64,000 bases of DNA from contig NZ_CP108464.1 of assembly GCF_036226405.1 (NCBI RefSeq), forward strand, positions 6,200,001-6,264,000, in the 5' to 3' direction. The position numbers and the translations under genes are program-made. The notes under the pieces are model-generated. The model worked only from the letters and a program-made list of their open reading frames with translations, was not told the origin of the DNA and ran no database searches. Source of the DNA: Streptomyces sp. NBC_01260 (GTDB lineage: Bacteria; Actinomycetota; Actinomycetes; Streptomycetales; Streptomycetaceae). Below are positions 8,856-17,414 of this stretch, one piece after another (the stretch's first letter is position 1; each line of letters begins with the position of its first letter).

Positions 8856-9602
8856 ATGGGCGCCGATTTCGGCCGTGGTCGCGGCTCAGAGAGCAAGTTT
8901 TCCCACTGGCTGCGCCGACGACCCAAACCGCAGCAGAGCGAGGTCGACGGCACCGCACGGGAGGCACTGCTCCTGGCTGTCGCCGAGGCCGGAATGCCGA
9001 TTGCGCCCGCCGCCCATCCGGTCGGCTACCGGTGTTCGTGCGAACGCATGGGCTGTCCCACTCCCGCCAGGCATCCGATCTCGTTCGCCTGGCAGACGCA
9101 GTCCACCACCGACCGGTCCCAGATCGAGCGCTGGGCCGGCAGCCAGCCGCAGGCCAACTTCATCACGGCGACCGGCATGATCCACGATGTTCTCGACGTC
9201 CCGCTGTCGGCCGGTGCGCAGGCGCTGGAACGGCTGCTCGCCGCCGGTATCGAGGTGGGCCCGGTGGCCCGGTCCGGCGACGACCGGATGCTCTTCTTCA
9301 CGGCGACGCGGGGTACGCCGGAGGACGAGGACGAGTGGTGGCCGTGCGAGCTGGACTGCCACCCCGAGACGATGGACGAGCACCCCGGGCTGCGATGGCA
9401 CTGCCGTGGCAGCTATGTGCTGCTGCCGCCCGCGCGGCTTCCGGGTGAGCTGGATGTGCGGTGGCTGCGGGGGCCGGAGAATCCGCTGCCGGATCCGCTC
9501 ACGCTGCTGGAGACGCTGACCGATGCGTGTGCGCGGTTCGTCGGCTCCGCGGAGCAGAGTGATGTCGACCATGAGTCGGTGGCCTGGCCGCTGAGCCGGT
9601 AG
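8856..9602 (+). CDS. Bifunctional DNA primase/polymerase N-terminal domain protein
   Basis: 248 residues related to the prim-pol (archaeo-eukaryotic primase-like) N-terminal domain. It shows the family's cysteine cluster CSCERMGCPTPARHP at about residues 56-70 and a conserved FITATGMIHDVLDVP segment. The protein is only this domain: no helicase or zinc-binding C-terminal partner follows. Replicative activity is therefore doubtful, and a conserved non-replicative role in Streptomyces is more likely. ATG has AAGGGG upstream. It shares a direction with the TetR gene but has its own promoter-like region. Confidence 0.75.
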   Translation: MGADFGRGRGSESKFSHWLRRRPKPQQSEVDGTAREALLLAVAEAGMPIAPAAHPVGYRCSCERMGCPTPARHPISFAWQTQSTTDRSQIERWAGSQPQANFITATGMIHDVLDVPLSAGAQALERLLAAGIEVGPVARSGDDRMLFFTATRGTPEDEDEWWPCELDCHPETMDEHPGLRWHCRGSYVLLPPARLPGELDVRWLRGPENPLPDPLTLLETLTDACARFVGSAEQSDVDHESVAWPLSR

Positions 9603-9652
9603 GCGGTGGCCTGGGCGGGGACCGGGTGCCGGGCGTCCGGCGGTCGGCTTCG

Positions 9653-9702
9653 TCCTCAATCGCCGGACGGGCTGACGGATGCCCTCAATCGCCGGGTGGG
9701 CT
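9653..9702. repeat. Two tandem copies of a CCTCAATCGCCGG intergenic repeat
   Basis: Copies CCTCAATCGCCGGACGGGCT (ending at 9673) and CCTCAATCGCCGGGTGGGCT (9683-9702) are about 30 nt apart. A further relative occurs in inverse orientation at 39231-39250. Both sites lie between convergent genes, which points to a dispersed repeat acting near transcription ends. Confidence 0.6.
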
Positions 9703-9735
9703 TGGTTTGCCGGTGGGCTCGGTTTGGTTCGGGGG

Positions 9736-10728
9736 TTATGAGCCCTTGGCCGATGTCAGGCCCGGCAGGCGGTTCAGGACGGTCACCTTGCCCGTTTTCG
9801 CACCCTTCTTCGGGACGTACACCAGCTGGCCGGAGACCCGCTCCTTCGTGAGGGTGCTCTTCACCTCGCCGGACAGCAGCGCCCGCACGTCCGGGGTGAC
9901 CGCCGGGCGCAGCCCCTTCGCCGCGGTCTGCCGTTCGAAGTGCTTGCTGCTGAAGAAGACCAGCGCCCCGCCGTCTTCCGTCTTCAGGCCGAGCGGGCCG
10001 AACGCGCCGCTGTCCAGCGGCTGGTCGATGTACTGGTACGAGAACCCCGCCCGCCGGGTGTTCTGGCGTGTGGTGCGCCACAGCGAGGTGGACGGCCCGG
10101 GGGCGAACACATCGGGCGTGCCCTTTTGCAGGTAGCCCGTGTACTGCTCGCTCAGCTTCTCCGGGGCCACCGCCAGCTCGGCGCTGTCCGCCTTCACCGG
10201 CTCGGCCCGGCCGTCGCCGTCCTTCGCGAATCCGGGCAGCTGCGACGGGGCGACGACCGACAGATAGACGGCCTTCCACCCGGCGCCGGGACCGGACTTG
10301 ACGAAGACGATCAGCCAGCGGGTGTCCTGCTTGCCGTTGTCCTGATCCCGGTTGGAGTCGGTGTCCGCGACGAACCACCGCGGCCAGCCCGCCTTCTTGG
10401 GGATGACGTAGGTCGCGTCGGTCAGCTCCAGCGTCCGGTGGTTCGCATTGCCGTTCGGGCTGTTCTTCTGCCGGGCCGTCAGACCCGCCTGATTGATCGC
10501 ACCGAGCGAGCCGCCGACCTGGTCCTCGTCCAGCGCCGGATCGTAGGCCTTGTCCGCCGCGTTGTAGGCGGCGGTGAACTCCTTCAGGGCCTGCCCGGCC
10601 TCAGATCTCGTCGCCGCCGGCACGACTTCCAGCTCGCCGTGCACCGTCACGCACCCGCTCGCCGTCATGCTCAGGACCGTCGCCGCCGCGAGTCCCGTCG
10701 CCAGCCGAACCGGCCTCAGACTTCTCAT
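9736..10728 (-). CDS. Conserved actinobacterial lipoprotein of unknown function
   Basis: 330 residues with a signal peptide ending in the lipobox-like SMTASGC (Cys26), so it should be a membrane-anchored extracellular lipoprotein. The mature part is hydrophilic with no recognised catalytic motif. I recall similar Streptomyces hypothetical proteins only. The start cannot be moved far downstream without losing the signal peptide. The gene therefore truly overlaps the 3' end of efeU by 128 nt in another frame, and is probably cotranscribed with the efe operon. Confidence 0.75.
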   Translation of the reverse strand: MRSLRPVRLATGLAAATVLSMTASGCVTVHGELEVVPAATRSEAGQALKEFTAAYNAADKAYDPALDEDQVGGSLGAINQAGLTARQKNSPNGNANHRTLELTDATYVIPKKAGWPRWFVADTDSNRDQDNGKQDTRWLIVFVKSGPGAGWKAVYLSVVAPSQLPGFAKDGDGRAEPVKADSAELAVAPEKLSEQYTGYLQKGTPDVFAPGPSTSLWRTTRQNTRRAGFSYQYIDQPLDSGAFGPLGLKTEDGGALVFFSSKHFERQTAAKGLRPAVTPDVRALLSGEVKSTLTKERVSGQLVYVPKKGAKTGKVTVLNRLPGLTSAKGS

Positions 10729-11572
10729 CCGTTGCTTTCTGCGCCTTCTGATCCGTCGCCCCCACTGACCGTGCGAACCCTACCGGGGCGAGGAACAGTG
10801 CGAGTGTGGGGATCAGATACAGCGCCCACACCGTGATCTGAAGAACAGTCGGATCGGGCTGGAAGTTGAAGGTGCCCTTCAGCAGCGTGCCGTACCAGCT
10901 GTCCGGCGGAATCGTGGCGCTGATGTCGAACGCCCGGTTCTGCAGACCGCCGAGGAACTCGGCCTCCTGGAGATCGTGCACACCGTAGGCGAGCACACCC
11001 GCCGCGACGACCACCAGCATGCCGCCGGTCCAGGTGAAGAACTTCGCCAGGTTGATCTTCAGCGCACCGCGGTAGAACAGCCAGCCCAGCACCACCGCGG
11101 CGGCGATGCCCAGCACCGCACCGATCATCGGATGCCAGCCGTCGTCCGCCGCGTGCACCGCGCGCCACACGAACAGCGAGGTCTCCAGGCCCTCCCGGCC
11201 CACCGCGAGGAGCGCCGTGGCGACGAGTGCGCCGGTACCCATCGCGAGCGCCGCGTCGAGCTTGCCGTGCAGCTCCGACTTCAGGTGCCGGGCGGTGCGC
11301 CGCATCCAGAAGACCATCCAGGTGACCAGGCCGACCGAGAGGATCGACAGCGAACCGCCGAGCGCCTCCTGCGCCTTGAACGTCATCTCCTGGGAGCCGA
11401 ATTCGAGCCCCGCGCCGAACGCCAGGCTGACGACGATCGCGATGCCGACACCGACCCAGATCGGCAGCAGCTTGTTCCGGTTGCCCGTCTTCACCAGATA
11501 CGCGATGAGAATGCAGACGACCAGGCTGGCCTCAAGGCCCTCGCGCAGGCCGATCAGGAAGTTACTGAACAC
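10601..11572 (-). CDS. efeU: FTR1-family iron permease EfeU
   Basis: 323-residue membrane permease that takes up iron after oxidation by the EfeB/EfeO partners. Two REGLE motifs, the iron-binding signature of this family, are visible: REGLEASL at about residues 9-16 and REGLETSL in the middle. About seven membrane segments are predicted. The C-terminal tail of about 50 residues is charged and glycine-rich, and its last 42 codons are read out of frame within the lipoprotein gene. Most homologues end near residue 280. It is third in efeO-efeB-efeU. Confidence 0.93.
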   Translation of the reverse strand: MFSNFLIGLREGLEASLVVCILIAYLVKTGNRNKLLPIWVGVGIAIVVSLAFGAGLEFGSQEMTFKAQEALGGSLSILSVGLVTWMVFWMRRTARHLKSELHGKLDAALAMGTGALVATALLAVGREGLETSLFVWRAVHAADDGWHPMIGAVLGIAAAVVLGWLFYRGALKINLAKFFTWTGGMLVVVAAGVLAYGVHDLQEAEFLGGLQNRAFDISATIPPDSWYGTLLKGTFNFQPDPTVLQITVWALYLIPTLALFLAPVGFARSVGATDQKAQKATDEKSEAGSAGDGTRGGDGPEHDGERVRDGARRAGSRAGGDEI

Positions 11573-11611
11573 GATTCGGATCCCTTTCCGCTTCGGGGTA
11601 CTTGAGAACGA

Positions 11612-12916
11612 CTACGAGAACAGCGCACGGCCCCACCAGTCGTCCTTGTCGCGGACGCCCGGCGGGACGGCGAAGTGCGCCGAACCCACGTGCTGGATGT
11701 ACTCGTTGAGCGCGTCGTGTGCCGCCAGCCGCCGCTGGAGCGGTACGAACGCTTTTCGGGTGTCGCGCTGGTAGGCGAGGAAGAACAGCCCGGCGTCGAG
11801 GCGGCCCAGGCCGTCCGTGCCGTCGGTGAAGGAGTAGCCGCGCCGCAGGATCGTCGCCCCGGCGTTGCTGTCCGGGTGCGCGAGCCGTACGTGGGCGGTC
11901 GGCAGCATCGCCTTCAGGAACGGCTCGTCGCGCTCCTTGGCCTTGCCGACCGGGGCGCCCTCGCCCTTGTCGCGGCCGAAGACGTCCTCCTGCTCCTGGA
12001 GCGGGGCGCGGTCCCAGGTCTCGATGTGCATCCGGATGCGCCGGGCCACCAGGTAGGAGCCCCCGGTCATCCACCCCGCCCGGTCCTTCCCGCCGACCCA
12101 GACGTGCTCGTCCAGGGCCGCGGTGTCGGTGCCGGCGATGTTCCGGGTGCCGTCCTTGAAGCCCATCATGTTGCGGGGGGTCTGTGCGCCGGGCGTCGTC
12201 GAGGACGTCTTGCCGAAGCCCAGCTGCGACCAGCGGATCGCGGTGCGGCCCATGCCGATCCTGGCCAGGTTGCGGATGGCGTGCACCGCCACCTGCGGGT
12301 CGTCCGCGCAGGCCTGGACGCACAGGTCGCCGCCGCTGCGGGCCGCGTCCAGGTTGTCGCCGGGGAACCTGGGCAGATCGACGAGCGCGTCGGGCCGCTT
12401 GTCCTCCAGGCCGAACCGCCCCTTGGCGAACAGCGAGGGACCGAAGCCGATCGTCAGCGTCAGCCGGGACGGTTTGAGACCCAGCGCCTCGCCCGTGTCG
12501 TCCGGCGGGGCCTCGGCCAGGCCGCCGTACGCCCCGTCGCCGACCGCGTGACCGGCCGTCATCCGCTCGGCGGCCCGGGTCCACTCCTTGAGCAGCGCGA
12601 CGAGTTCGGCCCGGTCCTTCGTGGTCACGTCGAACGCGGCGAAGTGCAGCCGGTCCTGGACGGCGGTGGCGATTCCGGCCTGGTGCGCACCGTGGAACGG
12701 CACCGCCGCGCCACTGTCCGCGGCCGGGACCTGTGTGTCGTCGGAACGGACCGCGGCGACGGCACCTCCGGCCGCCACCGCGCCCAGTGCGAGTCCGGCG
12801 CCGCCCCAGCCGAGCAGCGCCCGCCTGGAGGGTGCGCCGCCGGGGCCCTGCGCCGCCGGGGCCCCGGAATCCGGGCCCTCGGCGTCGGCGGCCGTGTTCT
12901 GCGTCTCCTCGGACAT
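11612..12916 (-). CDS. efeB: Dye-decolorizing (Dyp) peroxidase EfeB, Tat-exported
   Basis: 434-residue heme peroxidase of the EfeUOB ferrous-iron system, also reported to free iron from heme. A Tat signal SRRALLGWGG lies at about residues 29-38. The Dyp signature GFKDGTRNI and the proximal-histidine segment HVRLAHPDSN are present, with GYSFTDGTD near the C-terminus. ATG at 12916 is chosen because GAGGGGAT precedes it and the Tat motif then sits correctly. It follows efeO by 23 nt and precedes efeU by 39 nt, so the three form an operon. Confidence 0.93.
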   Translation of the reverse strand: MSEETQNTAADAEGPDSGAPAAQGPGGAPSRRALLGWGGAGLALGAVAAGGAVAAVRSDDTQVPAADSGAAVPFHGAHQAGIATAVQDRLHFAAFDVTTKDRAELVALLKEWTRAAERMTAGHAVGDGAYGGLAEAPPDDTGEALGLKPSRLTLTIGFGPSLFAKGRFGLEDKRPDALVDLPRFPGDNLDAARSGGDLCVQACADDPQVAVHAIRNLARIGMGRTAIRWSQLGFGKTSSTTPGAQTPRNMMGFKDGTRNIAGTDTAALDEHVWVGGKDRAGWMTGGSYLVARRIRMHIETWDRAPLQEQEDVFGRDKGEGAPVGKAKERDEPFLKAMLPTAHVRLAHPDSNAGATILRRGYSFTDGTDGLGRLDAGLFFLAYQRDTRKAFVPLQRRLAAHDALNEYIQHVGSAHFAVPPGVRDKDDWWGRALFS

Positions 12917-12939
12917 GCCCGGATCCCCTCGCCGACTCG

Positions 12940-14076
12940 TTACTTGGTCACCGCGGCGGCGAGCCGGGACAGCGGCTCGGCCAGTGCGTTGACCGCGTCC
13001 GACAGTTCCTTGCGGTCCGCCTTGCCGACCTTCTCGTACGAGGTGAACTCGTAGGAGGTCTTGTCCTTGCGGTACGTGTCCAGCAGCTTGTTCAGCTCCG
13101 CGAACCGCTTGTCCAGGGTGGCCGACAGCGCCGCGTCGTTCTTCGAGGCGATCGGCTTCAGCAGCTCGTAGGACTTCTCGGCGCCCTCGACGTTGCCCTT
13201 GAAGTCGATCAGGTCGGTATGGCTGTAGCGCTCTTCCTCGCCGGTGACCTTGCCGGTCGCGACCTCGTCGAGGAGCTCCTTGGCGCCGTTGGCCATCGAG
13301 GTCGGGGTGATCTCCGCCGTGCCGACCCGCTTCTGCCAGTCGAGCAGGTCCTTGTAGAGGGTCGGCGCGAGGGCCTTCTCCTCGGCACCCAGCTTCTTGT
13401 CCTGCCACAGCGCCTTCTCCAGGCGGTGCCAGCCGGTCCACTTCTGGCCGTCCTCCAGGCCGTCCTCGCGGACATCGACCTTCGGGTCGATGTCACCGAA
13501 GGACTCGGCGACGGGCTCGGTCCGCTCCCAGCCGAGCCGCGAGTCGGCGTAGATCTTCTTGGCGGCCTCGACGTCCCCGGCGGCGACGGCGTCCGTGAAG
13601 AGCTTGGCCTTCGGCAGCGTCTCGTCGGCCTGGTCCTGGACGTAGGTGCGGTAGGCGGCGACGGCCTTGTCCATCTCGGGGCTGCGCTTGGCCGCGGTGC
13701 CTCCGCTGACCTCCAGCTTCTGCCGGATGCCGTGGCCCTTCATACCGGGCTTGCAGGCGATCTCGTACGAACCGGCCTTGATCTCCGCCGTGATGGTGGC
13801 CTTGGTGCCGGGGCCGATGTTCTCGCGCTCGGCGACGATGCGGTCGTCCGGGAACAGGACGTAGACCTCGGTGACCTTGGAACCCTTGTTCTGCACGGCC
13901 AGTTCGACGTGCCCGGCCGGCAGCTTCTTCTTCGACACCTCGCAGGCGTCGTCCTTCGCGACGACCTGGACGGCGCCGTCACCCTTGCCGTCGCTCTTCT
14001 CGGCGCAGCCCGTGACGGCGGTCAGAGCGGCCACGGTGGCGGCAGCGGTGACGACGGAGAAACGAACGGCTCGCAT
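12940..14076 (-). CDS. efeO: Iron-uptake lipoprotein EfeO (cupredoxin plus M75/imelysin domain)
   Basis: 378-residue lipoprotein, lipobox LTAVTGC with Cys24. An N-terminal cupredoxin-like domain (about residues 35-125) precedes the peptidase M75/imelysin domain. That domain shows the HxxE metal motif in GWHRLEKALW. The family captures and oxidises ferrous iron for EfeU. It is first in its operon, with an iron box upstream at 14131-14149, so iron repression by a DtxR/DmdR protein is likely. Confidence 0.92.
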   Translation of the reverse strand: MRAVRFSVVTAAATVAALTAVTGCAEKSDGKGDGAVQVVAKDDACEVSKKKLPAGHVELAVQNKGSKVTEVYVLFPDDRIVAERENIGPGTKATITAEIKAGSYEIACKPGMKGHGIRQKLEVSGGTAAKRSPEMDKAVAAYRTYVQDQADETLPKAKLFTDAVAAGDVEAAKKIYADSRLGWERTEPVAESFGDIDPKVDVREDGLEDGQKWTGWHRLEKALWQDKKLGAEEKALAPTLYKDLLDWQKRVGTAEITPTSMANGAKELLDEVATGKVTGEEERYSHTDLIDFKGNVEGAEKSYELLKPIASKNDAALSATLDKRFAELNKLLDTYRKDKTSYEFTSYEKVGKADRKELSDAVNALAEPLSRLAAAVTK

Positions 14077-14130
14077 ACGGGCTCCACGTGAGGACGAAGG
14101 AGAAGAAGGGAAAGGCTGGACAAAAGCAGG

Positions 14131-14149
14131 TGAGGCGGACCTAACTTAA
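14131..14149 (-). promoter_or_regulatory. DtxR/DmdR-type iron box upstream of efeO
   Basis: On the minus strand TTAAGTTAGGTCCGCCTCA matches 14 of 19 positions of the actinobacterial iron box TTAGGTTAGGCTCACCTAA. It lies 55 nt before the efeO start. A second partial half-site is present just upstream (AGGTAAGGCT). Confidence 0.65.
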
Positions 14150-14173
14150 CCGAGCCTTACCTGACCGATACCC

Positions 14174-14207
14174 ACCTGTGCAGTGATTCAGCTCTCACTG
14201 CACGGGT
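14174..14207 (-). terminator. Terminator hairpin after hmuV
   Basis: GTGCAGTG (14178-14185) pairs with CACTGCAC (14196-14203); the stem extends outward through one G-T wobble to about 12 bp. It lies between the hmuV stop and the efeO promoter. Confidence 0.55.
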
Positions 14208-14266
14208 GCGGGAACGGAGTGATCACGACCGACCCATGAGCGAGCCAGGCAATGGCAAAGCAATGG

Positions 14267-15106
14267 TCAAGAGCTCCGGTCCGGTATGACGAGCGGCACT
14301 CCGGTCCGCGGATGCGGGAACACCTCGACCGGCTGCCGGTAGACCTCGCCGAGCAACGCACTCGTGAACACCTCGGCGGGCGGCCCCGCGACCGCGATCC
14401 GCCCGTCGTGCAGCACGGCGGCCCGGTCCGCGTACGCGGCGGCCAGCCCCAGATCGTGCAGTACCACGACGACCGCGTCACCGGCGGCGGCCCGCTCCCG
14501 GCAGATCCGCAGCACCAGTTCCTGATGGCGCAGGTCGAGCGCGGCGGTCGGCTCGTCGAGCAGCAGCAGCGGGGCGCGCTGCGCGAGCACCCGGGCCAGG
14601 GCGACCCGGGCCCGCTCGCCGCCGGAGAGTGCGGAGAACGGGCGCGCGGCGAATCCGGTCACCTCGGTGGCCGCCATCGCCGCGCGGACCGCCGGATCGT
14701 CCTCGTCCTCGCGTTCCGTACCGGCCCAGGGCGCACGCCCCATCCGTACGACGTCCTCCACCGGGAACGGGAAGGAGAGCGCCGCGGACTGCGGCAGCAC
14801 GGCCCGGCGCAGGGCGAGTTCGGGCGCCGACCAGTCGGTGACGGGCCGCCCGTCGATCCGCACCGCACCGCTCCCGGCGGGCAGATCGGCGGCGAGCGCG
14901 GCCAGCAGCGTCGACTTCCCGGCCCCGTTCGGGCCGACGAGCGCCAGCACCTCGCCCGCGTGCACCGTCAGCTCGATGGAGTCGAGTACCTGGCGCCCGC
15001 CCAGCCGGACCCGCAGCCCGCGCACCTCGGCGATCGGGGCGCCGGGGGCGACCGGTGCCGGGAGCCGCCGGTCGCGTACCGCGAAGAGATTCCGCAGCGT
15101 CCTCAT
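14267..15106 (-). CDS. hmuV: Heme ABC transporter ATP-binding protein
   Basis: 279 residues. Walker A is GPNGAGKST, the ABC signature LSGGERARVALAR, Walker B LLLLDEPTAALD, and the H-loop histidine sits in VVLHDLG. The spacing PQSAALSFPFPVEDVVRMGR is typical of FecE/HmuV importers. It energises heme (or ferric siderophore) import by the HmuU permease. ATG at 15106 overlaps the hmuU stop as ATGA. It is third in hmuT-hmuU-hmuV. The heme assignment rests on the adjacent HtaA proteins and heme oxygenase. Confidence 0.9.
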   Translation of the reverse strand: MRTLRNLFAVRDRRLPAPVAPGAPIAEVRGLRVRLGGRQVLDSIELTVHAGEVLALVGPNGAGKSTLLAALAADLPAGSGAVRIDGRPVTDWSAPELALRRAVLPQSAALSFPFPVEDVVRMGRAPWAGTEREDEDDPAVRAAMAATEVTGFAARPFSALSGGERARVALARVLAQRAPLLLLDEPTAALDLRHQELVLRICRERAAAGDAVVVVLHDLGLAAAYADRAAVLHDGRIAVAGPPAEVFTSALLGEVYRQPVEVFPHPRTGVPLVIPDRSS

Positions 15107-16203
15107 GCCCAACCACCTTGCTTGCGACGGGTCCTGCGCAGCAGCCAGAAGAAGAACGGGCTGCCGAAGAGTGCGGTCAGTACGCCGAGCGGCAGTTCGG
15201 CCGGATCGGCGACGGTACGGGCCGCGAGATCGCCCGCGACCAGCACCAGCGCACCGCCGAGCGCACTGCCGGGGACGAGGAAGCGGTGTCCGGGACCGTT
15301 CGCCATCCGCAGCAGGTGCGGCACCAGCAGCCCCACGAACGAGATGATCCCGGCGACCGCCACCGCGGCGGCGGTCAGCAGCGCCACGACGAGCACCAGC
15401 ACGACGCGGAGCCGCTCCACATCGACGCCCAGGTGCCGGGCGGGCCGTTCGCCGAGCGCGAGCAGGTCCAGCTTCCGTGCGTAGAACGGCGCGAGGACGA
15501 GCCCGAGCACCGCGCACGGCAGCACGGCCAGCACCTTGGGCCAGGTGGCCTGGGCCAGCGAACCGAGTTGCCAGAAGGTGATCTGGGTGATCTGCGCGTT
15601 GTCGGCGAAGAAGATGAACAGCCCGATCAGCGCGCCCGCGAAGGCGTTGACGGCGATGCCGGTGAGGATCAGCGTCACCACCTCCGTCCGGCCGCCCGAC
15701 CGCGACAACGCGTAGACGAGCAGCACGGTCAGCAGGCCTGCGGCGAACGCGCAGACGGTGATGGTCCAGTTGCCGAAGAAGCTCAGCCCGAGGGCGATCG
15801 AGGCGACCGCGCCGACCGCCGCGCCCGCCGAGATCCCGATGACGCCCGGCTCCGCGAGCGGATTGCCGAACACCCCCTGCATCAGGGCGCCCGCGCAGCC
15901 GAGGGACGCCCCGACCAGAACCGCCAGGACGACCCTCGGCAGCCGTACGTTCCACAGGACGCTCTCGCCGACCCGGTCCAGGGCGTGCCCGCCGAGTCCG
16001 ATCCGGTGCTGCACGGAGGTCAGTACGTCGCCCAGCGGAATGCGGTAGGCGCCCAGTCCGGCGGAGAGCAGACAGCAGACGACCAGGGCCGCGACCAGCC
16101 CGACGGTCAGGGTGACGGCGGTGGAGCGCCGGGCGGGGGGCGCGCTCGCTTCCGGGGCCTCTGCCCCGGCCGGCCGGGTGCGTTCGTCGTACGGGGCGGT
16201 CAC
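15103..16203 (-). CDS. hmuU: FecCD-family permease, heme import
   Basis: 366-residue permease with about ten membrane segments. It has the FecCD hallmarks ALMQGVFGNPLAEPGVIGISAGAA-type segment (about residues 105-130) and FVGLLVPHLLR near residue 290. Its N-terminal 30 residues are hydrophilic. GTG start overlaps the hmuT stop as GTGA, and its own stop overlaps hmuV as ATGA, so translational coupling of all three genes is expected. The likely cargo is heme. Confidence 0.92.
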   Translation of the reverse strand: MTAPYDERTRPAGAEAPEASAPPARRSTAVTLTVGLVAALVVCCLLSAGLGAYRIPLGDVLTSVQHRIGLGGHALDRVGESVLWNVRLPRVVLAVLVGASLGCAGALMQGVFGNPLAEPGVIGISAGAAVGAVASIALGLSFFGNWTITVCAFAAGLLTVLLVYALSRSGGRTEVVTLILTGIAVNAFAGALIGLFIFFADNAQITQITFWQLGSLAQATWPKVLAVLPCAVLGLVLAPFYARKLDLLALGERPARHLGVDVERLRVVLVLVVALLTAAAVAVAGIISFVGLLVPHLLRMANGPGHRFLVPGSALGGALVLVAGDLAARTVADPAELPLGVLTALFGSPFFFWLLRRTRRKQGGWA

Positions 16204-17279
16204 TTGGCCGCTCCGTCCTTCGGGTGGAGCTGGGCCACCAGATCGCTCAGCACCCGGTCGGTGCGCGGCCCGTAGTTCAGCAGCACCCCGTCGTCGATGG
16301 AGAGGATCCGGCGGTCCATGCCGGCCGGGGTCTCGGCGACGCCCGGGATCTTCACCAGGCCGTCGACACCGCCGACCGAGTCGAGCCCCTTGGACATCAC
16401 CAGGATCGCGTCGGGGGCCGCCTTGGCCAGCGCCTCGCTGGTGATGGCGGTGAAGTCCCGCTTCAGCCCGGATGCCTTGCCGGCGTCGACGGCGCCCGCC
16501 GCTTCGAGCAGTGAACTCGCTCCCGACTCACGGCCGCCCAGCAGATAGACGGAGGCGGATCCGCGCAGATAGAGGAAGGCGACCCGCGGCTTCTTCGCCC
16601 CGTCGGCCGGTGCGGGCACGGACGTGCGGACGGCGTCGATGCGGTCCTGGGTGCGCTGTGCGAGCTCGCTGCCGGACTTCGGTACGCCCAGGGCGGCCGC
16701 CACCGTCTCGATCCGGCGGCCGACGTCGGCGAGTTCCGTGGCCGGTTCGACGACGACGAGCGGAATCCCGGCGTCACGGATCTGGCCGATGGCCTCGGCC
16801 GGGCCGGTCGTGGTGTCCGCGAGGACGACGGTGGGCCTCAGGGACAGGACGCTCTCGGCCGACACGTCGTGGGCGCGGGTCACCACGGGGAGCTTTTCGG
16901 CCTGCTCGAAGGTGGCGGTGATGTCGCGGGCCACCACCTGCTTGCCGAGGCCGAGGGTGAAGACGATCTCGCTCAGGCTGCCGGTCAGCGGCACGATCCG
17001 GTCGGCCGAGGTGATCGTGGTCCGCTCGCCGTCCGTCGACTTCACGGTGACGGGCAACTTCGTTACGGGCACGGTGGCCAGCGGTTCGATCCGGTCGGCG
17101 GCCGCGGCGGCGGTGGCCCCGGTGCCCGCCTCCTTCGCAGCGGGAGCCCCCGTACCTCCGCAGCCGGCCAGCAGCAGAGCCGTCGTCAGGGATATCGCGG
17201 CCGTCGCGACACCGGTGCGCCTGCGCCTCGGTTGCCCGGTGTCCCGGCCCGGCCGGGCGAAGTCCTGCGAGAAGCGCAC
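16200..17279 (-). CDS. hmuT: Heme ABC transporter substrate-binding lipoprotein
   Basis: About 359 residues from the GTG at 17279. The signal peptide ends in the lipobox LLLAGCG, and a periplasmic-binding-protein type 2 (BtuF/HmuT) domain follows. Visible features are DRIVPLTGSLSEIVFTLGLG, the ARDITATFEQAEKLP linker and the C-terminal LLNYGPRTDRVL. I prefer GTG 17279 (AGGACGG upstream) to the ATG at 17369, which would leave almost no leader next to the iron box and a very long n-region. It captures heme handed over by surface HtaA proteins. Confidence 0.88.
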   Translation of the reverse strand: MRFSQDFARPGRDTGQPRRRRTGVATAAISLTTALLLAGCGGTGAPAAKEAGTGATAAAAADRIEPLATVPVTKLPVTVKSTDGERTTITSADRIVPLTGSLSEIVFTLGLGKQVVARDITATFEQAEKLPVVTRAHDVSAESVLSLRPTVVLADTTTGPAEAIGQIRDAGIPLVVVEPATELADVGRRIETVAAALGVPKSGSELAQRTQDRIDAVRTSVPAPADGAKKPRVAFLYLRGSASVYLLGGRESGASSLLEAAGAVDAGKASGLKRDFTAITSEALAKAAPDAILVMSKGLDSVGGVDGLVKIPGVAETPAGMDRRILSIDDGVLLNYGPRTDRVLSDLVAQLHPKDGAAK

Positions 17280-17372
17280 TGGGGCACCGTCCTGTCGTTC
17301 TGCGGCGTGCAGTTGGGAGTGGATTGCGAGGAATGTGACGGAAGGGGGGTACCGACACAAGATGTGCATATC

Positions 17373-17391
17373 TTAGGTTAGCCTTACCTCA
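17373..17391. promoter_or_regulatory. Strong iron box in the hmuT-htaA divergent promoter
   Basis: TTAGGTTAGCCTTACCTCA matches the iron-box consensus TTAGGTTAGSCTNACCTAA at all but one base. On the minus strand it overlaps a -10-like TAAGAT (17370-17375). On the plus strand it lies 24 nt before the htaA start. One DtxR/DmdR site could repress both directions. Confidence 0.85.
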
Positions 17392-17414
17392 TCTTCTAGG
17401 CCTCGGAGGGGTCC

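Noticed and set aside
14267..15955. A 562-residue hmuV with a long N-terminal extension
   Set aside because: The added 283 residues overlap the hmuU permease and have shadow composition. The ATGA overlap start at 15106 fits the ABC protein.
17280..17369. Upstream ATG start for hmuT at 17369
   Set aside because: It gives a start nearly on top of the iron box and a non-signal-like N-terminus before the real signal peptide. GTG 17279 has better context, though this is not proven.
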